From Cloeon dipterum (Eukaryota > Arthropoda > Insecta > Ephemeroptera > Baetidae), in the NCBI RefSeq assembly GCF_949628265.1, contig NC_088788.1, positions 15,128,001-15,192,000 of the forward strand: a stretch of 64,000 nt of DNA, written 5' to 3'. The notes under the pieces were generated by a model, which worked only from the letters and a program-made list of their open reading frames with translations, was not told the DNA's origin and did no database searches. Within the stretch, counting starts at the first letter, position 1, and each line of letters opens with the position of its first letter. The translations under genes were made by a program, and so were the position numbers. This document shows, one piece after another, positions 13,009-24,386 of this stretch.

Positions 13009-14732
13009 ATTTGTATTTTACACGTTCAATTTAATTAAGCTCATTAAAATTTCTGTAAATTGTAAGAGGTAAAAACAAATTTTTAGTAAAAATTCTTTCA
13101 ACTAGTAAAAAATGACCACATAAGGTGTAATAAAAGTTAAGTAACGAACATCACTTGACCATAATTGTGCAACAGACAACAGAGATTACACCGATTACAC
13201 TATAATACACAATCGTTCTCCCTATTAAGTATAACACCCGCGTAAGAGAAAAAATACTTCATAAAAATATAATTTTATAAAATACTTAAAACCTTTTTGT
13301 TTGACGTAATTAACAGCTAAAGTAGAAATTTAGTCAATCCCTTCACTTAATTCGCAAAACAAGGAACACATACGCTTACACTAGTGACCCTTTGGTATAC
13401 CCCGTAAGGCAAACTTTTCTCTTAAGTTTTATGTGCTAAATATTAAATTGAAACTATTAATATCATAAGAGAGAAGTGATGACGCTGAAAAATATTATGG
13501 GAAATAAGAACAGGTGTGTTAGATAAATGGATACAAACCCTGTTAAAAACCGTGTTTTTCTAAGCTAAAGCACCAAAACGAGAGAGTGACAAAAGATAAA
13601 GAACAGGTAGGCACCAGGACCAACTCCACCACCTCTTGTTCTTGGTGTTGACATCATTAAGTAGACATCTATCGGCGAACACGGCATTTACTGTTGAGAT
13701 GTTCAACTCTGTTCCAGTGCAGGAGAGCATCACACTCCTTACAATACAGTGTAGTAGAATAAACTAAAACATAATTCGGACCGTTTAGCTCTTGCTTGCT
13801 CCAACGCTTGATTACTTCAGGACATTTTTCTGCTCTTGCTTGCGAGCAAATTCATTTTTTTTGCTTCTAAGAACAAAGAGCTATTATTGCGATATATTAT
13901 GTTTTGGCAGCTTTATTTTAGCATTTCACTCAACCTTTTTATTTTGATTATGTTTGATCAATTTTCCATAAATTAGTCCAGTGTTTGATCATTATTTATT
14001 TGTTTTAAAGGGGTCTTGCAATTAGTAAATTTATATTGATTTCAATTTCGTTTTTTTCTTAATTTTACTTTTTGGATTTTTTCGCTTTTATTTGCGTCTG
14101 TTGCTCTTTGCGTTTTTATGTTTTTTAAGTAAGATTATAGAGGCAATGTGAAACTTGCAGTGTATTGGTTTAAAAAATTTCGCTCTAATTTATGCGCTTT
14201 AGATTCACATAATTTACCTATAGAGTTAACACGATTGAAAATATAATATTCATAACTAACTTTGCTGCTAAGATTATAAATCAGAATGTGTAATCGATTT
14301 AAAAATTACAATTATTTGCGTGCTCTAGCTTTATTTAAATTGCTTTTTAATATTCTTTTTTAAATTACCTTGTATCTTAACTCGCTCATCCTGCTTATTG
14401 TTAGGGTTACCCAAAGCTTTACTTTTTTGTACCGCTGACATGCGAGGAGACAGGTTTTTTGGTAAGAAATAAAAATGTAAGCTGACAATTCAGATTTAAC
14501 TTTTATTTATTTCAAATGCAATGAGTTTAATTGATAGCATAGTCTTGCAAAAAAATGTTTTAATTAGACAATTCAAACTCACTTTGATTTGAAACCACAA
14601 AATAAAAAAATCTGACCCACTTCCGTATGGTAAACTACCAGTCTGGTTAATTTTGACGTGGAAATACGTTATGGATTACCAAAAACAAACGTTTGCATAT
14701 AATATGCCATGGATACTCTCATATCAATTTGC
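13009..14732. other. Intergenic region between AANAT-like and BEN genes
   Basis: AT-rich and without a credible coding region on either strand. It should hold the leader of the minus-strand acetyltransferase gene on its left and the 3' UTR of the BEN-domain gene on its right; a minus-strand AATAAA lies at 14502-14507, about 230 bp past the BEN gene stop. Nothing else recognised. Confidence 0.4.
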
Positions 14733-17700
14733 TCATTTTCCATCAACTTTTACATAAATGAATACCTTGTTATCCTCAAAATCTGTCTCTTCTGCTTCGT
14801 TTTCCTCCACTTCTTCCTCAGCCTTCTCTTCATCCTCCACCTCTTCCTCGTGCTTGTCTCCGTCTGAATTCAGATTATGATACTGGTCTTCATCCACGTA
14901 GTACTCCTCCCTTTCAATGGATACTTCCTCCTCTACTTCTCCTTGATCTGACGTTTCTTGTGGATCTTCATCGTCATCATCATCTGGTTCAATCTGGCTT
15001 AACTTCTTGAATCCTGGAGTTGACCAGGGGCATTTAACATCACTCGTTCTTTCACATAAATAGGATACAATTCTTTGAATCTGGGACATGGCTAACGGAG
15101 TGATGTTTCTATCTTGGCTGAATCTCTCTTGGGTCACTGAAACAGTTCAAGTGATAATTAATGAAAACTTCTAACTTTTGTGACATATTATTCCAATTTA
15201 ATTATGATGTTCAAAATAAAAAAGGAGTATGTTGGTAGGAATGCCATTCCAAATAAGTTCAAGTATCAATTTTAAATTGAGAAACTATATAAATATTGGA
15301 GAGGATATATATCAATTAAAATTTTAAAAATCTACTTACTGAAAATGGCATCCAGCAAAGCTGGCTCTAAGAAGGTCAGTTTTTGCCCCTCAGACTTGAT
15401 GCATGGTCTGTTATTTGGAGCCAGTCTTGACTGACTTAATAGCTCTTTCCCGAAAATAGCTTTGGTAATCTGGCTAACAAATTTCTTTGCTTCGGAACAA
15501 GCGTAGATCACGGCATTTGAGTATCTTTTGTGTGATACTACGTATCCTCGGCCAATGTATACCTGAGCGTGATCGACATTACTAACTTTATTTCATATCA
15601 GGAGAATAATATGTGCAAATACATACCCATCTATTGTTGAGCACTTGGAGTAGTGGTGGCTCATCAGGCGAAGTAGTATCTGGATTGTTTTTTGCCATCA
15701 TCTCCAATATTTTATCAACTTTCTTGTGCAAATCCATCAAAAGTTTCATATGAACATCACGATTATCGTCAACTGCAATTGCAAATAATCATAAAAATTC
15801 AAAAACGATAATCGCATTTTTGGTTAATCTCAATAGTTACAAATTTTTTTATAATTCGTGCTAAAAAAAATCACTTTACCATTTCTTTTGCTTATCTGCT
15901 TCTCCTCCTCCAGATTCTTCTTCTGGCTGGCCAGCTGATCACTTGCAGTTTTGAGGAGGCTCCTAGTTTCATTCTGGTCTTTCTTTGCCGAAACCGTCTC
16001 CCTCGACTTTTCGCCAACACCTAATACCAACGCAAAAATTTATAATCATTCAATATAAATGTTTTAAAATCATGGAATCGCTTAAGTTTTTTTAACCATA
16101 CATAAGTAAGCTACGCAGACTTTTCATATTTTAATCAAGAGCAGACTCCAAAATTTTACCATCTGTTTTGCTCATCTGCTTCTCCTCCTCCGGTTTTCTC
16201 ATCTGGCTGGCCAGCTGATCGCATGCAGTTTCGAGGAGGGTCCTGCTTTCATTCTCATCCTTCTTTGCTAAAACGCTCTCTCTCGACTTCTTTTTGCCAA
16301 CAGCTACAGTTGAAACAAATTATGATGATAATTTGATCATAATAAACGACTATGCTCAGCTATAATACCTTTTTTCTGTGGTTGGATTTCGACATCACTG
16401 AATGCCAAGCCACTGAAGTCCCACTCTCTAGCCTCACTTTGACGAATTTCTAAATGCACTTCAGGAGTTTCTTGGGTGCTTCCATCTCCAGCAAGAGCAC
16501 TGTCCTCCACGGCCTCGGGCATATTAATGTCTTCCAATAAAACCAAAGGAGTCTGTGCTGTCTGCTGTGCATAAAATTCTCATTAAGTAAAAGGATATTT
16601 CATCAACAATGTTCAATGAAACTTACCTTGGGGCCTCTTTTAGTCTTTTTAGCAGGCTGCATAAACGCTGCATCTTCACTGGCAAATTCAAGAGATTTTG
16701 GTGGGAATCTTTTAATTTTTCGTTGTCTTTTGCCCCCAACGGTGCCATCTTTTTCTATAAGCCAACTGTTCATCTCCTGGAAACTTCCTGAAAAAATAGC
16801 AATTCGTTCAATTTGCAAATTAAAAAAAATTAAAGTAAATATACCTGGCCCTTTCAGAATGATGGCTGATTTGTACACTTTTTTACCACCTGCCTCAGAA
16901 TACAGCACGTTGTACTTTTTATTCTCAAAAGTAGGGTTTGTTTCCTCCAGACACCATATTTCTGAGGCTTTTGCAATGTGCTTCTTCTTACTCTCAATCC
17001 ATTCGATCAGAAAGAAAGGACCACCAAGATTCCTATCTGGAGGGCTAGAAAAATAAAAAAAATGAGTAAAATAATGACACCTATCTCTTTATGAAATATG
17101 GAGAATTCACACATTTTGACCAACTCACACTTCTCGGTAAGGATAGGGTATATTAACATAGATTGTTTCCATTCAAAATGAGCGTGAAAAGAGTAAAATA
17201 TATTAAGTGTGCGGAAAGTGCAAGGTGCAAGTAGTCTACCTTATCATAATATATTATGTGTTGCTTGTTTCGATTTAAAATGAAACGAAAATATACAGAA
17301 ACACTAGGAATTCATACATACGAACACATACATACATTCATTCATACATTTACATGGTACTTACATACATACTTTATCAGTTTTCTCTTCCTGTTTGCAC
17401 GCAAAGCCCCCGTTTTCTTTTGGGCAGGCGTTTCAGCTGACCTCTCCTTTGTCTTCAGTGAAATCCAGCTTTGAATGGTCCTCTTGGAAACTCCAAAGGT
17501 ATTAGCAAAATTGTTTGCACAAACTGGCACCATTTCCCCACTTCCAGTCTTCAGGAAGTACTTTACGCTGGTTTGGCGAACATTAGAAGCTTCATTTGTA
17601 ACTCGTTTAGGGTGGCGAACTTCGGTTAAGCCACTCACAAAAGCCTTTCTCTCAGGCCAGCTATTCGTGTTCCAAAAGGCAGTGAAATTGCCCTCTCGGT

Positions 17701-18001
17701 CTTCAGGAGATAATTTATGACACTGAAATGCAGACTTTGACGAATCTTTCATGCATCTCGAGGATGGCGGACATGCAGGTTTCACTGTTTTGCCACCTCT
17801 AAGGACATAAGTTGTCATCTTGGTGTCTTTGTCTACACTAATGCCAAGGTAGTCCTTTCCTTCAAGACGGAGCTTTTTGTTGGTGCTAGTAAACTGGCTG
17901 ACTTTTTTCATGTTGTCCATTTTTCTTTTTCTGCTTTCAATGTCTGTGATTTCTTCTCCACTAGCCATGTTCAACTGTTCAGCATCAGCAGCCAAGTCCA
18001 T
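14733..18001 (-). CDS. BEN-domain protein with N-terminal arthropod Cys-rich module and acidic tail
   Basis: Nine exons: 18001-17373, 17044-16845, 16787-16627, 16564-16369, 16303-16160, 16020-15880, 15772-15627, 15562-15340, 15136-14733. All junctions are GT-AG and in phase; CDS 2244 nt, 747 aa. The ATG at 18001 has an in-frame TGA 21 nt upstream. Order: residues about 30-170 carry a module seen in many uncharacterised arthropod proteins (NKKLRLEGKDYLG, then CX5C, LSPEDREGNFTAFW, VKYFL, VPVCANNFANTFGVSKRTI). Residues 210-276 (FFLIEWIESKKK... KKYNVLYSEAGGKKVYKSAIIL) resemble the N-terminal block of insect BEN proteins. Next comes a basic linker (KRQRKIKR), then two homologous 47-48 residue charged segments. 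The BEN domain is about 545-650 (KKFVSQITKAIFGKELLSQS, LLDAIF, IQRIVSYLCE). The tail (about 655-740) is very rich in D and E. BEN domains bind DNA or chromatin proteins, so a nuclear chromatin role is likely; the target is unknown. Confidence 0.85.
15880..16303 (-). repeat. Tandemly duplicated exon pair within the BEN-domain gene
   Basis: Exon 5 (16303-16160, 144 nt) and exon 6 (16020-15880, 141 nt) both run phase 1 to phase 1. They encode segments of 48 and 47 residues that agree at about 31 positions, including DQLASQ, EEEKQ and AKKD. The two introns beside them share little, so the duplication is not brand new. Because the phases are symmetric, either exon can be skipped or used alone without breaking the frame. 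The segments are charged and predicted helical, so the effect would be to lengthen a coiled-coil-like linker before the BEN domain. Confidence 0.85.
16558..16570 (-). promoter_or_regulatory. NAGNAG tandem splice acceptor, exon 4 of BEN-domain gene
   Basis: On the minus strand the acceptor reads CACAGCAG followed by ACAGCA. Splicing at the first AG starts exon 4 at 16564; splicing at the second starts it at 16561. Both keep the frame and differ by one glutamine. This is a classic NAGNAG arrangement, often used alternatively. Confidence 0.6.
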
Positions 18002-18161
18002 AACTTCTATTTTACTGTGTCACAAATTTGGACGAACTGCTGGGGGGTTGTCTGGTTCTGAGGCTGTAAAATTTTCACACATTTTAGCACTTTGGAGTAA
18101 AAGAAAAATAAAATTTAGAAGTTAGTTATTTAGAAGGGTTACACATCTCGCCAGTTGTTAG

Positions 18162-18342
18162 GAGAATCCCATAAAAGTATGTATGATATTTATGTATGGG
18201 TAATATGTATATATGGGTAGCAAAATCTGTAACTCTCGGCGGCGAAAACTGTAAAATTTGAACATAATCTATGCATGGAAAAGCTACAGTTTTCGCCGCC
18301 GAGTTACAATTTTCGCCACCCCTACTTTAAGATGGGATTCTC
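18162..18342. mobile_element. Palindromic MITE-like element upstream of the BEN gene
   Basis: Outer 11-bp inverted repeats (GAGAATCCCAT at 18162-18172, its complement at 18332-18342) bracket a longer imperfect inner inverted repeat: 18215-18253 against 18285-18322, including the shared core CTCGGCGGCGAAAACTGTA/G apart from a 2-nt insertion on the left. There is no coding capacity. Size (181 bp) and nested palindromes fit a non-autonomous TIR element. It begins about 160 bp upstream of the BEN gene start codon, so it may lie in that gene's promoter or leader. No clear target-site duplication was identified. Confidence 0.6.
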
Positions 18343-20039
18343 ATTAGAAACTGTAACTTTATCATTTACCATACATATATTTACATATACATACATGCAC
18401 GTACCTTCTAGCTCTCCAATGTTGATTATGTAAGTATTATTCGTATAATAAATGTTTTAATTATTCTCAACATTCAAGAAGGCTTCATCAGCAGAGATTG
18501 CGTCAATATTATACCATCAGCATCGTCGTGGTAGCGCATAAATTCGCAAAGATTCTTCACATTCTTGGTGATTCTTGCTTAACCCGTCGAAATTGCGCAT
18601 CTTGAAAATTGCGCATCCGAATCAAACCAATTTATGTACTCATACGATTTTTACACTTCACCAAAATTTCAGACCAATCCAACCATCCTAGCCAAGCACT
18701 AGAACGCCATCTAGTGACATTACTTATAATCTGAATCCTCGTACAGACTCGTAGTGCTGACCTCTATTTGTGATTTTTTTGCTTTCGACTTTATCGCTTC
18801 CACTGCTTTTTTGAGAAGGATTGGTCAGGAAAGGAGGAATAAATTCAACGAAATTTGTACATACATCACTGCATTCCTTAAATTAAAGCTTTGTTGAAAC
18901 AAGCCAATGTCTTTCCAACAAATTTCGTCATGAAGTTTTCCTCGTGGTAAAGTGGCTGAAACTCTAAAAAAGTAAATTTACGCCTATTTAAAGTCAATTT
19001 TCCGTTTAATTAAAATAAGCACGGAGGAAATTATATTTTGGATATTTTGTTTATAATGTTAAAAGCAGTATTTTTTATGAATATTTCTCTGATGAATAAA
19101 AATATCATTTTTTTTTGTTTCACTGATAGAAAAGTATGCTGCCACGTTGTTAATGGAGTTATTTTAGTCGTATTTTAAGCATACTTTTATATAAGTTTAT
19201 CAAAAAATTAGACCCTGATCGAAAAAAATGGCACTTCATCTCCTTACAACTTTGAATTTTTCTTGGAATTTCGACTCAAAAAATGTCATTTTCTCAGGGA
19301 GCATTGCACCGAATGCATGACTGAAACGATTTTTTACCTCTGTCGCAGAGTTGATTATTTTTTTATTTATTACATTAAAAAAACAAAGAAAATTCAGACA
19401 GTTTTAAGCGATTTTAAGAGTGATTTAAATATTTAAAATTCATAAAATTTCATGATTCGTGCCCATTTGATCGTTCCATAATGATTGGAATTCAAGAAAA
19501 AATAGTCGATAGTCTAAAATTCATATAAGTTCTAATCAGCGTAAGTTTTTCAGTATGTTTTCGTTCGTAGACATATAAGCAAGTTTTTGTTATGAAAACG
19601 AAAACAAATATTTTTCAGTCTAAATTAACAATAAAATTATACGAACCAACAACCCTTATATTGTCCTATGTCTGACGTTAACACCCTCCAACGACCACCC
19701 AAGCGCACAATGGAACAACCTGTTCTCCGGCCGCAGCGACGACCTCACGAAGAGAAAGTGAATTTCACTCTATTTGTTGAGTGTTCGATATTTGCCGAAA
19801 CTGTTTAAAATAAACAATAAATGTAATTAACTTTGTGACTCAAAAGCATCGAAATGTTCTAATTATACAAGGATTTACACTAAATTTTATCGCTATAATT
19901 GTTATTTAAAGAGTTTGAACATCAAGCTCTCTCTACTTGCATTCACAAATAATTTACTTCCATTAGGACCATTAGACTTTCCCTCAATATAATAATACTG
20001 ACCGTATACGCAGCATTCATCTATAATTAATTATTTAAG
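18343..20039. other. Intergenic, AT-rich, no gene recognised
   Basis: No ORF of note on either strand. A short GC-rich patch at about 19690-19760 looks unlike its surroundings and might belong to the decayed retroelement that follows, but it cannot be read as a known protein. Confidence 0.35.
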
Positions 20040-20360
20040 GCCGCTGCGCCTCCCGCCGCCGAACCAGCAAAATCTCCTCTGTGCTGGCCCAGCTTGTCAA
20101 CACCGACCTCCTGCGTTCTTCAAAAAGTGCCTAGAAGGAGTGACGGACTACGACGCAATTGCACGAATCACCCTGGGGCACGTGCACCGCAGTGACGACC
20201 CGCTGCATTCTCGGCTGAATAAGCCGCCTGTTCTCACTGAACTGGCAAAAATGTGTTTGAATTTCATTTCGTAAAAGAGTGGAATGGTATGCCACCCGCA
20301 CTGAGAGGCTGTTCGGCGGCACAGTTTCCCTCCCAATGCAAGGCGTATGTGATGGCAAGA
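20040..20360 (+). pseudogene. Decayed 3' end of a non-LTR retrotransposon ORF
   Basis: In plus-strand reading a stretch including HRSDDPLHSRLNKPPVLTEL stops at a TAA near 20274. The neighbouring frame then reads FVKEWNGMPPALRG, AQFPSQCKAYVMARF and TGA (near 20366). The WNxxPxxLR ... F ... C/FKxxL pattern is the usual closing segment of non-LTR reverse transcriptase ORFs. The frame change and lack of upstream reverse transcriptase domains mark it as a truncated, broken fragment. The family is not identified. Confidence 0.42.
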
Positions 20361-20576
20361 TTTTGAAGTGTGATTTTGTTTGATGTCTTTCTGCTTTATT
20401 TGCATTTTACTAGTCTAGGCTTTGTCCTCCTTGTTTACCTGAAGTGTCTCCCTTCCCGTAAATATGCGCCTTTGATATTTACTTTGAATTTAATACTACA
20501 TCATCAATTTATGACTAATTGCGACATAAACAAACTTATAAAAAATTGTTCTCCTATAAAACAAATTAAACAATAA

Positions 20577-22650
20577 CATAATACCACCGGAGAAAATAAC
20601 ATTTTAATTTATTTGTGCCTCTCATTGTTTTTAATTTGTATGCTAAAAAATGTACACGGTCAAAATGTTTGTTTCTTGATACGCAAAGAGGCGTAGAGAG
20701 CTATTTGCCGTGAGCTAGAGCAAAACGCCTGCAGAACTGCAAGTAAAGCAACCGGCTGAACAGGCCGTCATTATTGAATGAAGGGAGTCAAAATATTGCG
20801 ATGCAATTTCAAAGCTGAACATATGTTTACACACTCTTGGACACCCTTCGTCTTTCGATGAAAAAATAAATGAAAGGTTGTGAAAGTATCGCCTCATATC
20901 GGTTTTCAAAAATAGCAACAGATATCTTTGCGCGAGAAGCTGGCGGAAAGCACTCTAATAGCTCTTTGCCTCACTTCCTGATAATTTTGTTATCTGGTGC
21001 AGCACTACGCGTATACAGTGCATTTAATAAATAATGCCCATTTCAAAATTAAAAATGCACCTTTCCAAGGTACGATTTTGGCGTATTTTTACATGCATTT
21101 AAAATAATTCACCATTTCTGTTTCATCAAAATTAGATTACTAATTATTCAAATTAAATGTTCGTATTTAACGTAATTTCGGTGACCTTCCCATCTCTTCT
21201 CAAAAGGAAAAATGTTGTGCAGGAAACGAGGTTTGAAAACAATTATAAAATTGTACAAAGTGCATGGAAGACGCCGTGTATTTTTAGACCGACTCGACGC
21301 ACTCACGTATAAAAATATTACAAGACGACTCGAGAGAGAACACAAACACACTTCTTGGCTTCTTTTAATGCAAAGTAAACACGTATTCGCGCGGGCCGAT
21401 CTGATTTGCCGCCCCCATCAGAGTGAGGGCGTTGACACGCGCCATTTCTCACGACTTGCTCCACATTTCTATTATATTATTCGCATGCTTAAACTAATTA
21501 AGCGTACGGATGCTATTTGCGGTGCGTGCTCCACTTTTTCTTTATAGTCAAACGCACTTTCAAACAACATTAAACACATCCAGCATCTGCAACCGCGGTG
21601 ATAAGGAAAATGAATCGACATTTTTCACATAAGTAATTTCCTTGTAGCTCCAACAAAACATTCAAATCGTAAATATTTTATTGTGGACTAAGTGACTTCA
21701 TGAGCTAAAGGGGAGTTTAAAAAATTAATTAAAAAACAAAGTGATTCTATTTTATAAATTAAAATCGTAGGTCTGAATTAAAGCAACAACTGATGTTCAC
21801 TAAAATGTGATGATTTTGGATTACGTAATTTCAAATTGAAATAAAAGAATTATTAATTTTTTATAATTATAATTTTGTATTGCCCGTTGCTTTTGTGCAA
21901 AGTTCAGCCCTGTTTATTGAAATGGAGAATACAGAATAAATTTCGTTCATGGCATAATAGCATCCATTCATCTACCAATTTTTGGTTAAAATTGAGCCAT
22001 GTTCCTACTTCCCTATGTTTGCATCTAACAACAAAGGAAAAATCGAAACTCGATTTACATGACTAAAACAATTCAAGACTTTTATGAAGGGCTCGGAAAA
22101 GTTCGACACGCACCAGCATAGGGAGCTTGTTATGATCGAGTTGTTCGAGGCTAAAATTAGAGTATGCTCTCAGAGGGAAAAGTTTTTCCGCGGAAAATTG
22201 AATTTGTGTTATGTTTGAATCGCTCGGCACGGCACCGGCGGCGGCATTGATTATTTATCAAACGCATTCAGCAGCCAGTGGCGCAATCATTCCGGTTCCA
22301 CTGCACGCACACGCACGCCATATAAGCACAGAAATAGAACTGCATGATGGTCGAATGCTCCACTTTGGTTCCGATACGGAGTATTTTGAGCAGCCAAAGG
22401 GTTCTAATCCGATTTTGATAGAAAAAACTTATTAATCGCAATGACATGGCAAGTATAATGATAATTGGATTGAATGGATGACAAAGTGAAAGTAAATTCC
22501 TGTTAAAATGGAACGAGTAGTCGAATACATGATTAGAAGTTTTCTTCTCATTGATTCATTTGGTTGAATTTTTTTAAATTGAGTAGAATTTATTAAAAAA
22601 ATATGTATTTTATGTGGGTTGATATAAAACAACAGTTTAAATTAATTTTG
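20577..22650. other. Intergenic, no gene recognised
   Basis: Mixed AT-rich sequence without a supported gene. The 111-codon plus-strand ORF at 21212-21547 has no domain or splice partner and is treated as chance. Confidence 0.35.
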
Positions 22651-22909
22651 CTGGGAGGCGCACCAGCGTCGATTCACATCTCTTGAGTGACTACCACCTG
22701 CAGAATATGTAAAAATTTCTTCAACAGGATGCTAGTTTTGGCACCCTTCCAGTGGCTGTAGGGACAAGGACAAAATGTCTGTCGTTTCGATCAAAAACCT
22801 AAGTGCGGGAAGGCGAAAATATGGCCACGCACATTATGGGCCCAAGCTCCTCTGCTGCGACTCAAGCCCCATGTTATTCCCTCGGGGGTAGGACCCAGCA
22901 GAACAGTTT
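22651..22909 (+). repeat. Dispersed repeat family A, copy 1
   Basis: Starts CTGGGAGGCGCACC and contains CCAGTGGCTGTAGGGACAA, TGGGCCCAAGCTCCTCTGC and ATGTTATTCCCTCGG. The same ordered blocks occur at 39496-39726 and 47627-47844. This copy is the most diverged: it has an insertion of about 40 bp near 22690-22730 and a deletion near its right end. No ORF and no TIRs were seen, and no convincing pol III promoter. Confidence 0.75.
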
Positions 22910-24067
22910 CTAAAAAAATATGGAAATCTTGATTTTGAATGGGGAGATTGTGGGAGCCACTGGATTAGCATGCAAACTTTGTTGCTGATTTTCTTAGAAA
23001 TTTAAACGGTATAAAATCAGGGAAAAATTAGCTACTATAGAGAACATTTAAGATATTGAAGCTGAAGGTATTTTTTTCAGAGTGCTTCAGATCAGATCCA
23101 CTTCAGAACTTTTCCTTCCATTTGAATGAGCACAACCTTCAATTAAGAAGACAAGAAAATATTTCCCTGGTTGCCTCCTATCAAGCGAGCTTGAAGAGGA
23201 AAAGTGCATTTAAGTGGGTCGCGGGTCGCCCTCGCAGCTGCAACAGAAATGACCGCCTGCTCCGAACGGAATCAAGTCCCTGGAGTTTGTTATTGTGTTT
23301 TATCTTGTGCCAACGAGATTGCTTCTGCACGGATGTCAAGCGCAGGAGGCTAATTTTCCTTATTTACGACGTCCTCTGCGTTTGAATTCAGAATACAAAT
23401 CAAAGCCTTCCTTCATTCCTACAGAAGACAGAAAGTTTTCCTTGGCATGCACATGGCAAAATGAGACTTATGAGAGGTCATGAAATGAAATTCCTCGGCA
23501 GCTTTTAACGCATATGTGACGTTTATTTAAAATACATGTATACATTAAATGCAAGTTGATCCAGGTAGATTCGCTTTGGCAGTCACGCAAAAATAGAACA
23601 CATCGTATATACACACACTCACATATTATATATCTCTCTTTTTCTCGTAACTCGAGCGTAAGTATAGCATACAATATTAATAATATCTCAAAAGTGTCAA
23701 CACAGATAGAGATTCCACAAGATAAAACGTGTCAGGTTGATAAAGCGGTGCACCTGAGACACATTCCCGGCTTCGAATTCATCAACAAAATTATCAAATG
23801 AACCAAAGGAAAGTTTAGTCATGAATTCCATTGATTTAAAAAATCAGTGTATTTGGATCAATTTAATTGAGCGAGTTTTTCATCTTTAAATAAAGTATAC
23901 ATTCGGAAATTTGTAGAAAGGATATATATTCAAATTTAAATAATTAGGGGAATACTTTAAATAAATTTATTTAGAGAGCGAAGCCAAAGAGAGTTTTCAG
24001 ATCGCACGCCATCGTGCGAATAATATTATGTATGTGGAGCCAACAAAAGGTGGAATGGAACGTGTGG
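22910..24067. other. Intergenic, probable 3' UTR of the GPCR gene at right end
   Basis: A 109-codon ORF at 23056-23385 (+) has no recognisable domain. A minus-strand AATAAA (plus TTTATT at 23966-23971) lies about 100 bp beyond the GPCR stop codon and is a good candidate polyadenylation signal for that gene. Nothing else recognised. Confidence 0.4.
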
Positions 24068-24386
24068 TTAAAGTTTGGTCCTGGTGGTGTTGGCGACGTG
24101 CACGGCGGAGGGCGAGCGGCCCTCGGAGGCGCCGCCAGAGCTGCCGGCGCCGCTGCGCTTGGGCAGGGCGCCGCTACTGCAGTAGAGGCTCATCTTGCGG
24201 CCGCCTGCCTCCTTCGCCAGGTCGCAGGTGATGTTGCCACTGCCTCCGCCGCCCCCACCACCTCCGCCACCACTCCACATCTTGCACAGGCAGGCACGGA
24301 AGTTCTCCGAGAAGACGCCGTACAGCAGCGGATTCACCACTGTGTTCAGCAGCGCCAGGGTCAGCGCCCACACAAAGTGACATGAC
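24068..24386 (-). CDS. GPCR exon 4, TM7 and C-terminal tail
   Basis: Acceptor GTTGTTGCAG-like (GGTGTTGCAG). Encodes SCHFVWALTLALLNTVVNP and LLYG (TM7), then FSENFRACLC, whose two cysteines could be palmitoylated, a run of ten glycines from GGN/GGC codons, and a serine-rich tail ending TRTKL. The glycine run is a likely site of length variation. Confidence 0.87.

Noticed and set aside
13560-13660. Partly symmetric AAGAACA...TGTTCTT sequence
   Set aside because: Symmetry is limited to a few blocks and does not extend; no second copy seen.
16616-17056. 146-codon plus-strand ORF
   Set aside because: Antisense shadow of exons 2 and 3 of the BEN-domain gene, whose minus-strand frame has in-phase splice sites.
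21212-21547. 112-codon plus-strand ORF rich in basic residues
   Set aside because: No domain, no splice context and no related copy in the window.
23056-23385. 110-codon plus-strand ORF
   Set aside because: No recognisable family; close to a dispersed repeat; probably chance.
24014-24385. Plus-strand ORF opposite GPCR exon 4
   Set aside because: Shadow of the GC-rich coding exon on the other strand; the proline/alanine-rich text is the complement of the glycine run.
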